From: Fictibacillus arsenicus
GTDB taxonomy: Bacteria; Bacillota; Bacilli; Bacillales; Fictibacillaceae
DNA length: 64,000 bases
Assembly: GCF_001642935.1 (NCBI RefSeq)
Contig: NZ_CP016761.1
Coordinates: forward strand, 3,906,001 to 3,970,000
Reading direction: 5' to 3'
The notes beneath the pieces are model-generated. The model saw nothing but the letters and a program-made list of their open reading frames with translations, was not told the origin of the DNA and ran no database searches. The translations under genes were made by a program, and so were the position numbers. The first letter of the stretch is position 1, and each line of letters begins with the position of its first letter. Below are positions 35,539 through 44,556 of the stretch, piece by piece.

Positions 35539-35552
35539 TGAATGCGATTTCA
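35539..35552. promoter_or_regulatory. LacI-type operator O3 of the maltose operon
   Basis: TGAATGCGATTTCA, arms TGAA/TTCA around CG, 42 bases before the IICB start. Its spacing from O2 equals that of O2 from O1. Confidence 0.5.
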
Positions 35553-35593
35553 AAAACGCAGCGAAAGATATATACTTAAAGGAGGAAATCGTT

Positions 35594-37258
35594 TTGAAAC
35601 AACGTGGAAAACTCATTTCGTTTGATTTCTGGCAAAAGCTTGGTAAAGCACTGCTCGTAGTAGTAGCCGTTATGCCAGCTGCCGGTTTAATGATATCACT
35701 AGGTAAGGTTATTGCTATGTCAGGTGGCGACATCACTTTGGTGCAAACGATTGCCCGAGTAATGGAAGACATCGGATGGGCAATCATCACGAACTTGCAC
35801 ATATTATTTGCAGTAGCTATTGGTGGTTCGTGGGCTAAAGAACGGGCTGGCGGTGCATTTGCAGCTGTCATCGCTTTTATCCTCATTAACCGTATTACTG
35901 GTGCTATCTTTGGTGTAAACAGTGCAATGATGCTTGAAGAAGGGGCAAAAGTAAAATCCCTTTTTGGTAGTGAACTGATCGTTGGAGATTACTTCACATC
36001 TGTTCTAGGAGCTCCTGCTCTTAACATGGGAGTTTTTATTGGTATCATATCCGGTTTCCTAGGTGCCGTTTTATTTAATAAGTATTACAACTACAACAAG
36101 CTTCCAAATGCTTTAGCATTCTTTAACGGAAAGCGTTTTGTACCATTCGCCGTTATTTTATGGTCTGTCATTACGGCACTGATTCTTGCATTAGTTTGGC
36201 CGTTTATCCAAGGACTTTTGAATGACTTTGGTAAGTGGATCGCAACATCACGAAATACTGCTCCAGTTATCGCACCTTTTGTTTTCGGTACACTAGAGCG
36301 TCTATTATTGCCGTTTGGTCTTCACCACATGTTAACGGTGCCGATCAACTATACAGAACTTGGCGGAACATACCAAATCATGACTGGTTCTGGTGCTGGC
36401 TCATCTGTAGCCGGACAAGATCCGTTATGGCTTGCTTGGATCAATGACTTGAACAACTTCTTGCAAGCTGGAGATACAAAAGCTTACCAAGCACTATTGA
36501 ACGATGTTGTACCTGCCCGATTTAAAATGGGACAAGTTGTACTTTCAACAGCTTCTCTAGTAGCAATCGCACTCGCGATGTACATGAACGTTGATAAAGA
36601 TAAGCGTAAGAAGTACAAGTCTATGTTCTTATCTGCAGCACTTGCTGTATTTTTAACAGGTGTTACAGAGCCGATCGAATTCATGTTCATGTTCGCTGCA
36701 CCTCTGCTTTATGTGGTGTACGCGATCACAACGGGTCTTGCATTTGCAGTAGCTGACTTAATTCACGTGCGTGTTCATGCATTCGGTTTTATTGAATTAT
36801 TAACACGGACACCATTGCTTGTTAAAGCAGGATTAACTCGAGACTTAATCAACTTTGCACTTACTTGTATCGTATTCTTTGGACTAAACTTCTCAATCTT
36901 CTATGTATTGATTAAAAAGTTCAACCTGCCTACTCCAGGACGTGCAGGTAACTATATCGAAACAACGGAAGGTGAATCTGCTTCACCTGCTAAAAATGAT
37001 GCAGCAACAGGATCAGACAACTCTCAAGCATCTGCAATCATCGGTCTTTTAGGCGGAGCTGATAACATTGAAGACGTTGATGCATGTATGACTCGCCTTC
37101 GTGTAACGGTTAAAGACACTGCAGGTGTTGCAACGGAAAAAGAATGGAAAGATAACGGCGCACTTGGTCTTATTATCAAAGATAAAGGTGTTCAAGCGAT
37201 TTACGGACCAAAAGCGGACGTATTGAAATCTGATATTCAAGATCGTTTGGGGATGTAA
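35594..37258 (+). CDS. PTS IICB transporter, maltose/alpha-glucoside type (MalT-like)
   Basis: 554 residues. The IIC channel spans about residues 20-440 (AAGLMISLGKVIA, PFGLHHMLTVPINYTELGG, GVTEPIEFMFMFAAPLLYVVYA). After a Ser/Ala linker the IIB domain (about 475-554) carries the phosphorylated Cys in DVDACMTRLRVTVKD. There is no IIA domain. It starts at TTG 35594 behind GGAGGAAATCG; the longer reading runs through operator O3. The order IIC-IIB and the neighbours point to maltose or another alpha-glucoside, taken in as the 6-phosphate. Confidence 0.9.
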   Translation: MKQRGKLISFDFWQKLGKALLVVVAVMPAAGLMISLGKVIAMSGGDITLVQTIARVMEDIGWAIITNLHILFAVAIGGSWAKERAGGAFAAVIAFILINRITGAIFGVNSAMMLEEGAKVKSLFGSELIVGDYFTSVLGAPALNMGVFIGIISGFLGAVLFNKYYNYNKLPNALAFFNGKRFVPFAVILWSVITALILALVWPFIQGLLNDFGKWIATSRNTAPVIAPFVFGTLERLLLPFGLHHMLTVPINYTELGGTYQIMTGSGAGSSVAGQDPLWLAWINDLNNFLQAGDTKAYQALLNDVVPARFKMGQVVLSTASLVAIALAMYMNVDKDKRKKYKSMFLSAALAVFLTGVTEPIEFMFMFAAPLLYVVYAITTGLAFAVADLIHVRVHAFGFIELLTRTPLLVKAGLTRDLINFALTCIVFFGLNFSIFYVLIKKFNLPTPGRAGNYIETTEGESASPAKNDAATGSDNSQASAIIGLLGGADNIEDVDACMTRLRVTVKDTAGVATEKEWKDNGALGLIIKDKGVQAIYGPKADVLKSDIQDRLGM

Positions 37259-37261
37259 TTA

Positions 37262-38065
37262 ATGAAACTTCTAACGTTGAATGTCCATGGCTGGCAAGAA
37301 GAGAACCAGATGGAAAAGTTAAAAATGCTTGCTCGCGATATTGCGAACGAGCGTTATGATGTAATCGCACTTCAGGAAGTCATGCAATCGATCGACTCAC
37401 CTGTTGTCAAAGGTAACATTAAACAAAATAATTATGCATTGGTGTTAATCCAGCTGTTACAGGAACTTGACGTTCACGATTATGATTTTGTTTGGGACAT
37501 GGCTCACTATGGTTTTGAAACGTATGAAGAAGGTCTGGCCATTTTAAGCCGTCATCCCATCAAGTCAAACAATAGCTTTTTTGTTACAGAACTTCAGGAC
37601 ATGAACAACTGGAAAACAAGAAAAATCGTTTCAGCTGTGATCACTTATGAAGGAAACGACCTAAACTTTTTCTCTGGTCACTTTGGCTGGTGGAACGATG
37701 AAACAGCACCATTTAAAGAACAAATTGACGCATTCTTTAAGCATGTGCCAGAAAGCGGATTATCCTTCTTAATGGGCGATTTAAACAATGATGCTAACGT
37801 GAGAGACGAAGGATTTGATTATGTAAAATCAAACCGCTTTTACGATACGTATGAAATGGCTGAGAAAAAAGATGATGGAATAACCATCAAAGGTGCAATC
37901 GCCGGGTGGAACCAAAACGGTAAAGAAGACGGACGAAGAATCGATTATATTTTATGCAGCAAACCGCTTAACGTAAAAAGTTCTTACGTTCGTTTTAACG
38001 GAAAAGAAACGCCGATGGTCTCAGATCACGCTGGTGTAACCGTAACTTTAGAATTAGAAAACTAA
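37262..38065 (+). CDS. EEP-superfamily phosphatase, probable maltose 6'-phosphate phosphatase (MapP-like)
   Basis: 267 residues of the endonuclease/exonuclease/phosphatase fold. LTLNVHGWQEENQ (Asn) and ALQEVMQS (Glu) are the metal site. SGHFGWWND, LMGDLNND and a late SDHAGV (Asp-His) complete the active centre. It starts three bases after the PTS gene and precedes a glucosidase. Enterococcus MapP, of this superfamily, removes phosphate from maltose 6'-phosphate brought in by a PTS. The context here is the same, so sugar phosphatase is much likelier than nuclease. Confidence 0.8.
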   Translation: MKLLTLNVHGWQEENQMEKLKMLARDIANERYDVIALQEVMQSIDSPVVKGNIKQNNYALVLIQLLQELDVHDYDFVWDMAHYGFETYEEGLAILSRHPIKSNNSFFVTELQDMNNWKTRKIVSAVITYEGNDLNFFSGHFGWWNDETAPFKEQIDAFFKHVPESGLSFLMGDLNNDANVRDEGFDYVKSNRFYDTYEMAEKKDDGITIKGAIAGWNQNGKEDGRRIDYILCSKPLNVKSSYVRFNGKETPMVSDHAGVTVTLELEN

Positions 38066-38132
38066 CAGACTATGGGGAGCCGTTTTTTCGGTATCCCCTG
38101 CCCTGTTGTTAAGAGATGATGGAGGTAACATT

Positions 38133-39797
38133 ATGGAAAAAGTTTGGTGGAAAGAAGCCGTTGGCTATCAAATTTACCCTCGCAGCTTCCAAGATTCAAA
38201 TGGAGATGGAATCGGTGATTTAAAAGGAATCATCCAGCGCTTGGATTACATTAAAGATTTAGGGATTGATGTCATCTGGATCTGTCCGATGTACAAATCT
38301 CCCAATGATGATAACGGGTATGACATCTCAGACTATCAGGACATTATGGAAGACTTCGGAACAATGGAAGATTTTGATGCGCTTTTAAACGAAGTGCATA
38401 AGCGAGATATGAAGCTGATCATTGACCTCGTTCTTAACCATACAAGTGATGAGCATCAATGGTTCATCGAGTCCCGCTCATCAAAGGACAACCCGAAGCG
38501 TGATTGGTACATTTGGAGAGACGGCAAAGACGGTAAAGAGCCAAACAACTGGGAAAGCATTTTCTCAGGCTCTGCTTGGGAATATGACGAAAAAACAGAC
38601 CAATATTACCTTCATGTTTTCTCAACAAAACAGCCTGACGTGAACTGGGAAAATCCTGAAGTTCGGGAAGCTCTTTACGATACAGTAAACTGGTGGCTTG
38701 ATAAAGGAATCGATGGTTTCCGAATCGATGCGATCAGCCATATTAAGAAACGCGAAGGCTTCCCGGATATGCCGAATCCGAAGAACGAAAAGTATGTATC
38801 TTCGTTCGATATGCATATGAACCAAAAAGGCATCCATACGTTCCTTCAAGAGTTCAAAGACCGCACATACGCGAACTACGATGTAATGACAGTTGGTGAA
38901 GCAAACGGAGTAAAAATCGATGAAGCAGACCTTTGGGTTGGTAAAGAACAAGGAAAGATGGACATGATCTTCCAATTCGAACACCTTGGCCTTTGGGATG
39001 CTGAAACGAATCCGGAGCTGGATATCGTGGAGTTAAAGAAAGTACTGACGCGCTGGCAGAAAGGTCTTGAAAAAGAAGGCTGGAACGCTCTATTCATAGA
39101 GAACCATGATAAGGCTCGTGTCGTTTCCACTTGGGGCAACGACGAAGAGTTCTGGTATCAAAGTGCAACAAGCATGGGTGCAATGTACTTCCTTATGCAA
39201 GGAACGCCGTTTATCTATCAAGGTCAGGAGATCGGAATGACGAACGTTCAGTTTGATTCAATTGACGATTATGATGATGTAGCGGTTAAAAACATGTATC
39301 GTATCAAGCGCGAAGAAGGCGTTTCACACGAAGACATCATGGCTGTGATCTGGGCGTCTTCCCGTGATAACAGCCGTACACCCATGCAATGGAACAGCGC
39401 TGAAAATGCTGGATTTACAAGCGGAACACCTTGGATGAAAGTGAATCCTAACTATACAGAGATTAACGTAGAAAAACAGGAACAAGACAAAAATTCGATC
39501 CTGAACTTCTACAAAAAGATGATCTCACTAAAGAAAGAGAACGAGATCTTTACGTATGGAACGTATGATTTATTGCTCGAAGACGACAAGCAAATCTACG
39601 CATACACACGTACACTAGGTGAAGAACAAGTAGTTGTTATTACGAACCTTTCTAAAAAGGAAGCTACATTTGAATCGACACTTACTCTAAATGCTGAAAA
39701 CTTACTGCTTGCGAATGAAGAAGTCGAAGCACATGTCGATATGACTACTATTTCACTAAACCCTTATGAAGCTCGTGTTTACCGAGTTAAGGCTTAA
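38133..39797 (+). CDS. GH13 alpha-glucosidase (oligo-1,6-glucosidase/MalL type)
   Basis: 554 residues, cytoplasmic. VGYQIYPRSFQDSNGDGIGDLKGI and LVLNHTSDEHQWF are family signatures. The catalytic triad is Asp199 (GFRIDAI), Glu256 (TVGEANG) and Asp326 (ENHDKAR). ATG 38133 follows GGAGGTAACATT. The enzyme cuts terminal glucose from maltose or isomaltose-type sugars. It acts on unphosphorylated sugars, so the phosphatase encoded before it makes the pathway work. A phosphotrehalase (TreC) is the alternative, but the neighbours do not favour it. Confidence 0.88.
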   Translation: MEKVWWKEAVGYQIYPRSFQDSNGDGIGDLKGIIQRLDYIKDLGIDVIWICPMYKSPNDDNGYDISDYQDIMEDFGTMEDFDALLNEVHKRDMKLIIDLVLNHTSDEHQWFIESRSSKDNPKRDWYIWRDGKDGKEPNNWESIFSGSAWEYDEKTDQYYLHVFSTKQPDVNWENPEVREALYDTVNWWLDKGIDGFRIDAISHIKKREGFPDMPNPKNEKYVSSFDMHMNQKGIHTFLQEFKDRTYANYDVMTVGEANGVKIDEADLWVGKEQGKMDMIFQFEHLGLWDAETNPELDIVELKKVLTRWQKGLEKEGWNALFIENHDKARVVSTWGNDEEFWYQSATSMGAMYFLMQGTPFIYQGQEIGMTNVQFDSIDDYDDVAVKNMYRIKREEGVSHEDIMAVIWASSRDNSRTPMQWNSAENAGFTSGTPWMKVNPNYTEINVEKQEQDKNSILNFYKKMISLKKENEIFTYGTYDLLLEDDKQIYAYTRTLGEEQVVVITNLSKKEATFESTLTLNAENLLLANEEVEAHVDMTTISLNPYEARVYRVKA

Positions 39798-39803
39798 TAT
39801 AAG

Positions 39804-39841
39804 AAAGCGTGCTTTCCGAATACGGAGAGCACGCTTTTTTT
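39804..39841. terminator. Terminator of the maltose operon
   Basis: AAAGCGTGCTTTCCG pairs with CGGAGAGCACGCTTT around a 4-base loop, followed by T7. It also serves the convergent small membrane gene. Confidence 0.92.
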
Positions 39842-40157
39842 AAAGGGACAGCTTTTTTTCAAAACGAATAAACGAATATAAACGCATAAGTACAATAAAT
39901 ACACAAACAACCGTTAATCCCCAAGTAACATCCGTAAACAACGGAATCCACGCTAATATAAAAGCCACAAAGGCCGTGAAATTTCCCGAAAACCCGTTTA
40001 TCGGCTGGTTACCTACAAAAAGTGCAGCCCCTTTTAACGAATTCTCATAACAGGATCTATGATAGGGCCGAACTTTAAAAAATGCCCATACAGTAATCAA
40101 ATCATCCCTTGTCTTAATCGGCATCAAACAGCTCTCACAATGCATTTCTTTTTTCAA
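39840..40157 (-). CDS. Small membrane protein with a paired-cysteine N-terminus
   Basis: 105 residues. CESCLMPI near residue 7 and a later HRSCYEN may form a zinc site. Two membrane segments follow (FTAFVAFILAWIPLF and GLTVVCVFIVLMRLY). No family recognised. It shares its 3' hairpin with the glucosidase gene. The nucleotidyltransferase gene upstream ends 37 bases before it. Confidence 0.65.
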   Translation of the reverse strand: MKKEMHCESCLMPIKTRDDLITVWAFFKVRPYHRSCYENSLKGAALFVGNQPINGFSGNFTAFVAFILAWIPLFTDVTWGLTVVCVFIVLMRLYSFIRFEKKLSL

Positions 40158-40193
40158 ATTGTTCCCCTCAATCTTACTCTATATTTCTAGTTA

Positions 40194-40994
40194 TTAGGCT
40201 TTTTGAAGCTTGTAGGTCTCATTGCAGTACGTAATAACATACTCAACAAACCGCTTCATATCCTCTTTTCGGACTTCTTTTGAGTGATAGTAAGACTCGG
40301 ACTCCGGATTTGTTTTTATTCTCTGGCCCTCCAGCAAAATCGGATGATACCTTGCAGGTAATAACATTCTCGCTTTACCAACAGCTTCTTTCTTGCTAAA
40401 AATTTTTCGATATTCCAGCGACAATAAAATTCTGCATAACGTAATGATACCAAATTCAATCCAGTCGTCATAAAAGAAACACATGTCACGATCTAATTTT
40501 TCATTCCAATATGTATTAACATTATAGTTCAAAGTCTTTTGAACATCTTCCCACTTCATATCTAAATTTAGAGAAGAAATGGGTTCACCGTAAACGACGA
40601 CGCCTTTGTTCTGAAGTGTCCACCAGGTTATGTAGTTTAATTCATAGTGCCCTTTGTGAAGTTTCCCATCAGCAAAGAACGGATATTCCTCTATTTCGCG
40701 ATATACCTTCCCCGCTTGATCAAGCGTGACATAGCAGCCATCCATCCTCGAACCAAAAGGATGTGAATTGCTTCTTAAATGAACTAGATTCAATAATTCC
40801 TCTGTCTTCTTTCCAATCCGCCCTTTAATCACCGTAACGAAATCAATATCACTCGTATCCGGATCAAATGCATCAAGTGCTAAAGAACCGTACAAATAAA
40901 TGCCATGAACACGTTCAGCAGGCAGAACTTCTAATAAGAATTCCTTGTAAAACTCTAAAAACTCTCGAATATCTTCCTGTAAATTTTTCAACAT
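40194..40994 (-). CDS. Nucleotidyltransferase (aminoglycoside adenylyltransferase-like, DUF4111)
   Basis: 266 residues. The nucleotidyltransferase site YGSLALDAFDPDTSDIDFVTVI lies near residues 35-60, with Gly-Ser and the two metal Asp residues in DIDF. The C-terminal helical domain resembles the AadA/ANT(9) family. A chromosomal copy may give low-level spectinomycin or streptomycin resistance or may act on another substrate. ATG 40994 follows GGGGGGAAAG; the start at 41009 lacks such a site. Confidence 0.82.
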   Translation of the reverse strand: MLKNLQEDIREFLEFYKEFLLEVLPAERVHGIYLYGSLALDAFDPDTSDIDFVTVIKGRIGKKTEELLNLVHLRSNSHPFGSRMDGCYVTLDQAGKVYREIEEYPFFADGKLHKGHYELNYITWWTLQNKGVVVYGEPISSLNLDMKWEDVQKTLNYNVNTYWNEKLDRDMCFFYDDWIEFGIITLCRILLSLEYRKIFSKKEAVGKARMLLPARYHPILLEGQRIKTNPESESYYHSKEVRKEDMKRFVEYVITYCNETYKLQKA

Positions 40995-41048
40995 CTTTCC
41001 CCCCTGCATTCATTATAAATGAGTTTTACAGTTAATTGGAAAAAGAAA

Positions 41049-41076
41049 AAAGCACCCAAATTAATGGATGCTTTTA
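41049..41076 (-). terminator. Terminator of the desaturase gene
   Basis: AAAAGCACCC and GGATGCTTTT pair with one mismatch. On the minus strand a T run (TTTTTTCTTTTT) follows. It overlaps the end of the gene. Confidence 0.8.
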
Positions 41077-42164
41077 GGAGTTCCTTTTGGAGAATTCATT
41101 TCTCGATCTGATGCTTCGCCTTTTTGATAAGATATACGGTCAGGATCCAGACCATGTCCAAGCGATTGATATAAATTGCCTGGTGCAGGATCTACGAATT
41201 GATGCTGATTGAAGTATACACGAGGCGTTTTCCATAACGTCACTAATGCTTTCCAATGCGGCATTTCGTGATAGCGCTCAGGCCACATTTCTTTAATATG
41301 CTTTTTAACGAGCGGATAATATTTTGGACTCATACCCGGAAACAAATGATGTTCCGTATGATATGAGAAATTAAAATGAAGCACGTCCACCCATTTCGGA
41401 ACGGTAACCGTTAAGCTGTTTGCCAGCGGATCGTTCACGTCAGTCATTGGATTAAGACGATGGTTTGTTGAAATATAGCTCATTACAATCGCATTCGCAA
41501 TTAATAGCGGAAGCAATACCGCAAAGAACCATTTAACAGGACCAAGCCATACTAAGAGTCCGAGCCACGTTGCCCAAGGCAGTAATAGCTGAAGCCACAC
41601 AGACGGACGTTTGCTTGGCTTAAATTCCTTAATAAAGCGCTTGAACATGAAAAGTCCATGCGTTGTAAATGAAATCGATAGAAAAGCGAAACTTACAATG
41701 GAACGCATCCACATTGGTAGCTTGTACACTTTTTGTAAGAGTGGCTTATGTGACAAGTTTTCTAATGTCGGCCACGCATCAGGGTCTTCCCCGTCCTCTT
41801 GTGTGTGAACATGATGTGTTGTGTTATGCCATTTACGCCAAAGCTTTGGTCCAACACTTAACGGCCAGAATGCCACAGCTCCTAAAAAGTCACGCAGCCA
41901 AGGCTTGCGAATTACAGTTCCGTGCAAGATCTCATGTCCTAAAAAGCCCATCCCTGCGAAACATGTCCCCAAAATTACGGCAATACCAATTCCTAACCAA
42001 GGATGCAGATTATTTAATAAACCGATAACCAAAATACCGGCGATTGCAATCAATAAGTAGACAAGTCCTCCCCATAACCGTGATGGTACCGGTTTGAAAG
42101 CCTCTTTCGGCAGCTTGGGAGCGATTTTTGCTGCATACCAGCCAAACGATTGTAGATCTTTCAT
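41061..42164 (-). CDS. Fatty acid desaturase
   Basis: 367 residues. The three histidine boxes are present: HEILHG near residue 88, HNTTHH near 122 and HTEHHLFPG near 270, between membrane segments. It introduces a double bond in membrane phospholipid acyl chains, adjusting fluidity. It is larger than B. subtilis Des but has the same box pattern. Upstream lie two palindromes (42247-42281), one like a FapR site. The gene is monocistronic. Confidence 0.9.
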   Translation of the reverse strand: MKDLQSFGWYAAKIAPKLPKEAFKPVPSRLWGGLVYLLIAIAGILVIGLLNNLHPWLGIGIAVILGTCFAGMGFLGHEILHGTVIRKPWLRDFLGAVAFWPLSVGPKLWRKWHNTTHHVHTQEDGEDPDAWPTLENLSHKPLLQKVYKLPMWMRSIVSFAFLSISFTTHGLFMFKRFIKEFKPSKRPSVWLQLLLPWATWLGLLVWLGPVKWFFAVLLPLLIANAIVMSYISTNHRLNPMTDVNDPLANSLTVTVPKWVDVLHFNFSYHTEHHLFPGMSPKYYPLVKKHIKEMWPERYHEMPHWKALVTLWKTPRVYFNQHQFVDPAPGNLYQSLGHGLDPDRISYQKGEASDREMNSPKGTPKSIH

Positions 42165-42246
42165 TTGCTCAACTCCTCTAAATCTGACTCTTTTGATTCT
42201 TGTACTACATCATCGTAACAAGGTTTATTTTATGAAGCAACTATTT

Positions 42247-42263
42247 TTATTACCAGGTAATAA
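42247..42263. promoter_or_regulatory. FapR-like palindrome before the desaturase gene
   Basis: TTATTACC-A-GGTAATAA is a perfect 17-bp inverted repeat, 83 bases upstream of the start. It resembles FapR sites of Bacillus (TTAGTACC-type arms). A second inverted repeat, GGTAT-TAT-ATACC at 42269-42281, holds TATAAT on the minus strand, a likely -10 of the desaturase promoter. The first palindrome would then lie just past the transcription start. Confidence 0.55.
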
Positions 42264-42288
42264 TAGTTGGTATTATATACCCACAAAA

Positions 42289-42321
42289 AAAACGGGTCCC
42301 CCTGAAGGATTACCCGTTTTT
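42289..42321. terminator. Terminator of the frameshifted membrane gene
   Basis: AACGGGT and ACCCGTT pair around a 15-base loop, with T and A runs on both sides. Confidence 0.7.
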
Positions 42322-42338
42322 AATAAATTTATTACTAG

Positions 42339-43345
42339 TTAAATCACATTTTTTTCTTTAAAATCTATGGATTGCTGATCCGCTTCTCTTTCCGGAACTC
42401 TTATCATATAGTGCAGAGTAAATGACCAGATGGTGCTCAATACAATTGCACCCGTCCACAGTTCAGGATCCCAACCCATGCCTTCAAAATTCCAACATAA
42501 AAAACTACCCAGATAAAAAGAGGGAGAACAACTGCTAGGGCAGTAAATTTCTTGTGTTGAATAAATATATCCGCAAGCAGCCCTGCAACTACCCCAATAC
42601 CTATTACTTCAGCATTCTCAAAACCTCTTATAATTGTCATCAGTACAAAATTCACCGTATAAAAAAGTGTGATAGAACCAAACGGCAGTGTCCATCTTTT
42701 CAGCAAGAAATAAACTGGAACCATTAAAAAAGTTGTCGTAATGATCGTGTTGCTTATACCCATTCTTATGATATTTTGAAAGGCAGTGTCATCTGTAATA
42801 AAAAGAGCCGTCGCTTTCGCCGCAACCCAGCCATGGTTAAACGCCCACGTGTACATCATAAAAAAGCTCAAAACAGCTACTGATAGTGTGTAAGAGAGAA
42901 GAGTCGAAAAGAACTCTTTAAAACTTGGGCTATGCTTTAATTCTTTTTCACCCATCCTATAAGGACTCGTAATGATTAATAGTACACCAATTAGCAATAA
43001 AAGGTGTGAAGGACTAAGAAGTGCAGCAATATCTTCTTCAATCCCAAAAATGATGTGCCATGTCATGTCACAAACACCGCCAATAAAAAACAGCACGACA
43101 CCTAAAATACCAAGGCCATAACCAGTTGGAATCCCTTTCTTAAAAGGCACACCTATCTTCTTGGCATTCTGATATGTAATCCAGATCATCCACAGTGCTG
43201 TTGCGAGGAAACCTGAGTACAAAATAGCATGCCAAGGTGAAAAGAAAGTCTCCGGCTTATTATGCGTATGAGCAAACCCATCCACGAAAATACCGACAAT
43301 CAGCCATGCCCCAAGTAAAATCGTCACTAAATTTTTTGCTGTCAT
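42339..43345 (-). pseudogene. Polytopic membrane protein interrupted by a single-base frameshift
   Basis: The first reading frame (43345 to 42437, 302 residues, about seven membrane segments) ends GILKAWVGILNCG and stops. A one-base shift at the AAAA run 42486-42489 restores a sensible ending: EGMGWDPELWTGAIVLSTI, then SFTLHYMIRVPEREADQQSI, to a stop at 42339. The whole would be 335 residues. The restored end is a further membrane segment with a charged tail, as expected. This is either a real frameshift or a homopolymer read error. Family not recognised. The hydrophobic, His-rich first loops hint at a transporter. Confidence 0.78.
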
Positions 43346-43440
43346 ACTATCACCCGATTCTTATAGAATACATGCAGTCACACCTATTCCATAATATGGG
43401 GTTACTTTCTTTTTATGAAGGTGGATTTAATGTATAAATT

Positions 43441-44556
43441 CTATAAATATTCGAGTTTCAGAGCTTTTAATCTCTGATTTGTCTCTCGTTCGATCATCTG
43501 AAGCAGCCTGCGATCCTTTTGTGCCACAAATGTCACAGCTAAACCTTTCCCTCCAGCACGTCCGGTTCTGCCGATTCTATGAATGTAGCTTTCCGTATCA
43601 AGGGCGATATCATAGTTAAAAACATGTGTAACGCCTTCAACGTCCAGTCCACGTGCTGCCACGTCTGTTGCCACAAGAAACTGAATCTCGCCTTCTCGGA
43701 AACGTTTCATGACATCTTCTCTTTTGGCTTGTGAAAGGTCGCCATGCAGTTCATCTGAGTTATACCCCATATTTTGCAGCGCCTCATTTAATTTGCTTAC
43801 TCTCCGCTTTGTCCTGCAAAATATAATAGCTAAATAAGGACGCAATAATCGGATGGTTTGAACGAGATCGTTCTGCTTTCCTCGATCCGTCGTTTCAACG
43901 ACACGCTGACGGATTTCCTTTAGTGTCACCTGTTTCGTCTTTATATAAATATCCCGGGGATCTTGTGTGTAAGTCTGAGCCAATTTCTTTACTTCATCTG
44001 GCATTGTTGCTGAAAAAAGCAAAGTCTGGCGAGATTCCGGGACTTGTTCCATGATGTCCTCAATGTCCGTTAAAAAACCAATATGCAGCATCTGATCGGC
44101 TTCATCAAGCACAAATGTTGAGACTTTAGATAAATCAATCGTTTCACGGCGAATGTGATCAAGCAGTCTGCCCGGCGTCCCTACTACAAGATGCACCTTC
44201 CCTTCCAGCTTGTGCATCTGTGCGATAACATCCTGTCCACCATATACGGCAAGGACGTTAATCTCATTTAAAGGCTCAGTAAGTTTTCTAACTTCCGCTG
44301 TAATCTGGATGGCAAGCTCTCTTGTCGGAGCTACAATCAAACCTTGAATGTATGGATTCTCACTATCTATTTTTTGAAGTATCGGCAGCACAAAGGCTAG
44401 TGTTTTCCCCGTTCCTGTCTGTGCCTGCCCAACAACATCTTTTCCATCTAAAATAATGGGAATCGTTTCTTTTTGAATCGGTGTCGGTTCCCCTATTCCG
44501 TTCTGTAATAAAACACCTACAAGAGCATCTGATATTCCTAATTCTTTAAAGCTCAT
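43441..44556 (-). CDS. DEAD-box RNA helicase (YfmL-like)
   Basis: 371 residues. Q motif ([28 protein letters not shown]), motif I AQTGTGKT, motif [11 protein letters not shown], motif III SATMP, and [10 protein letters not shown] near the C-terminus are all present. There is no C-terminal RNA-binding extension, as in YfmL of B. subtilis, which assists ribosome maturation. Its start overlaps the proC stop by one base (TAATG), so the two are translationally coupled. Confidence 0.92.
   Translation of the reverse strand: MSFKELGISDALVGVLLQNGIGEPTPIQKETIPIILDGKDVVGQAQTGTGKTLAFVLPILQKIDSENPYIQGLIVAPTRELAIQITAEVRKLTEPLNEINVLAVYGGQDVIAQMHKLEGKVHLVVGTPGRLLDHIRRETIDLSKVSTFVLDEADQMLHIGFLTDIEDIMEQVPESRQTLLFSATMPDEVKKLAQTYTQDPRDIYIKTKQVTLKEIRQRVVETTDRGKQNDLVQTIRLLRPYLAIIFCRTKRRVSKLNEALQNMGYNSDELHGDLSQAKREDVMKRFREGEIQFLVATDVAARGLDVEGVTHVFNYDIALDTESYIHRIGRTGRAGGKGLAVTFVAQKDRRLLQMIERETNQRLKALKLEYL

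Noticed and set aside
38074-38098. Terminator between the MapP-like and glucosidase genes
   Set aside because: GGGGA/TCCCC can pair but there is no T run, and the gene order and spacing suggest one operon.
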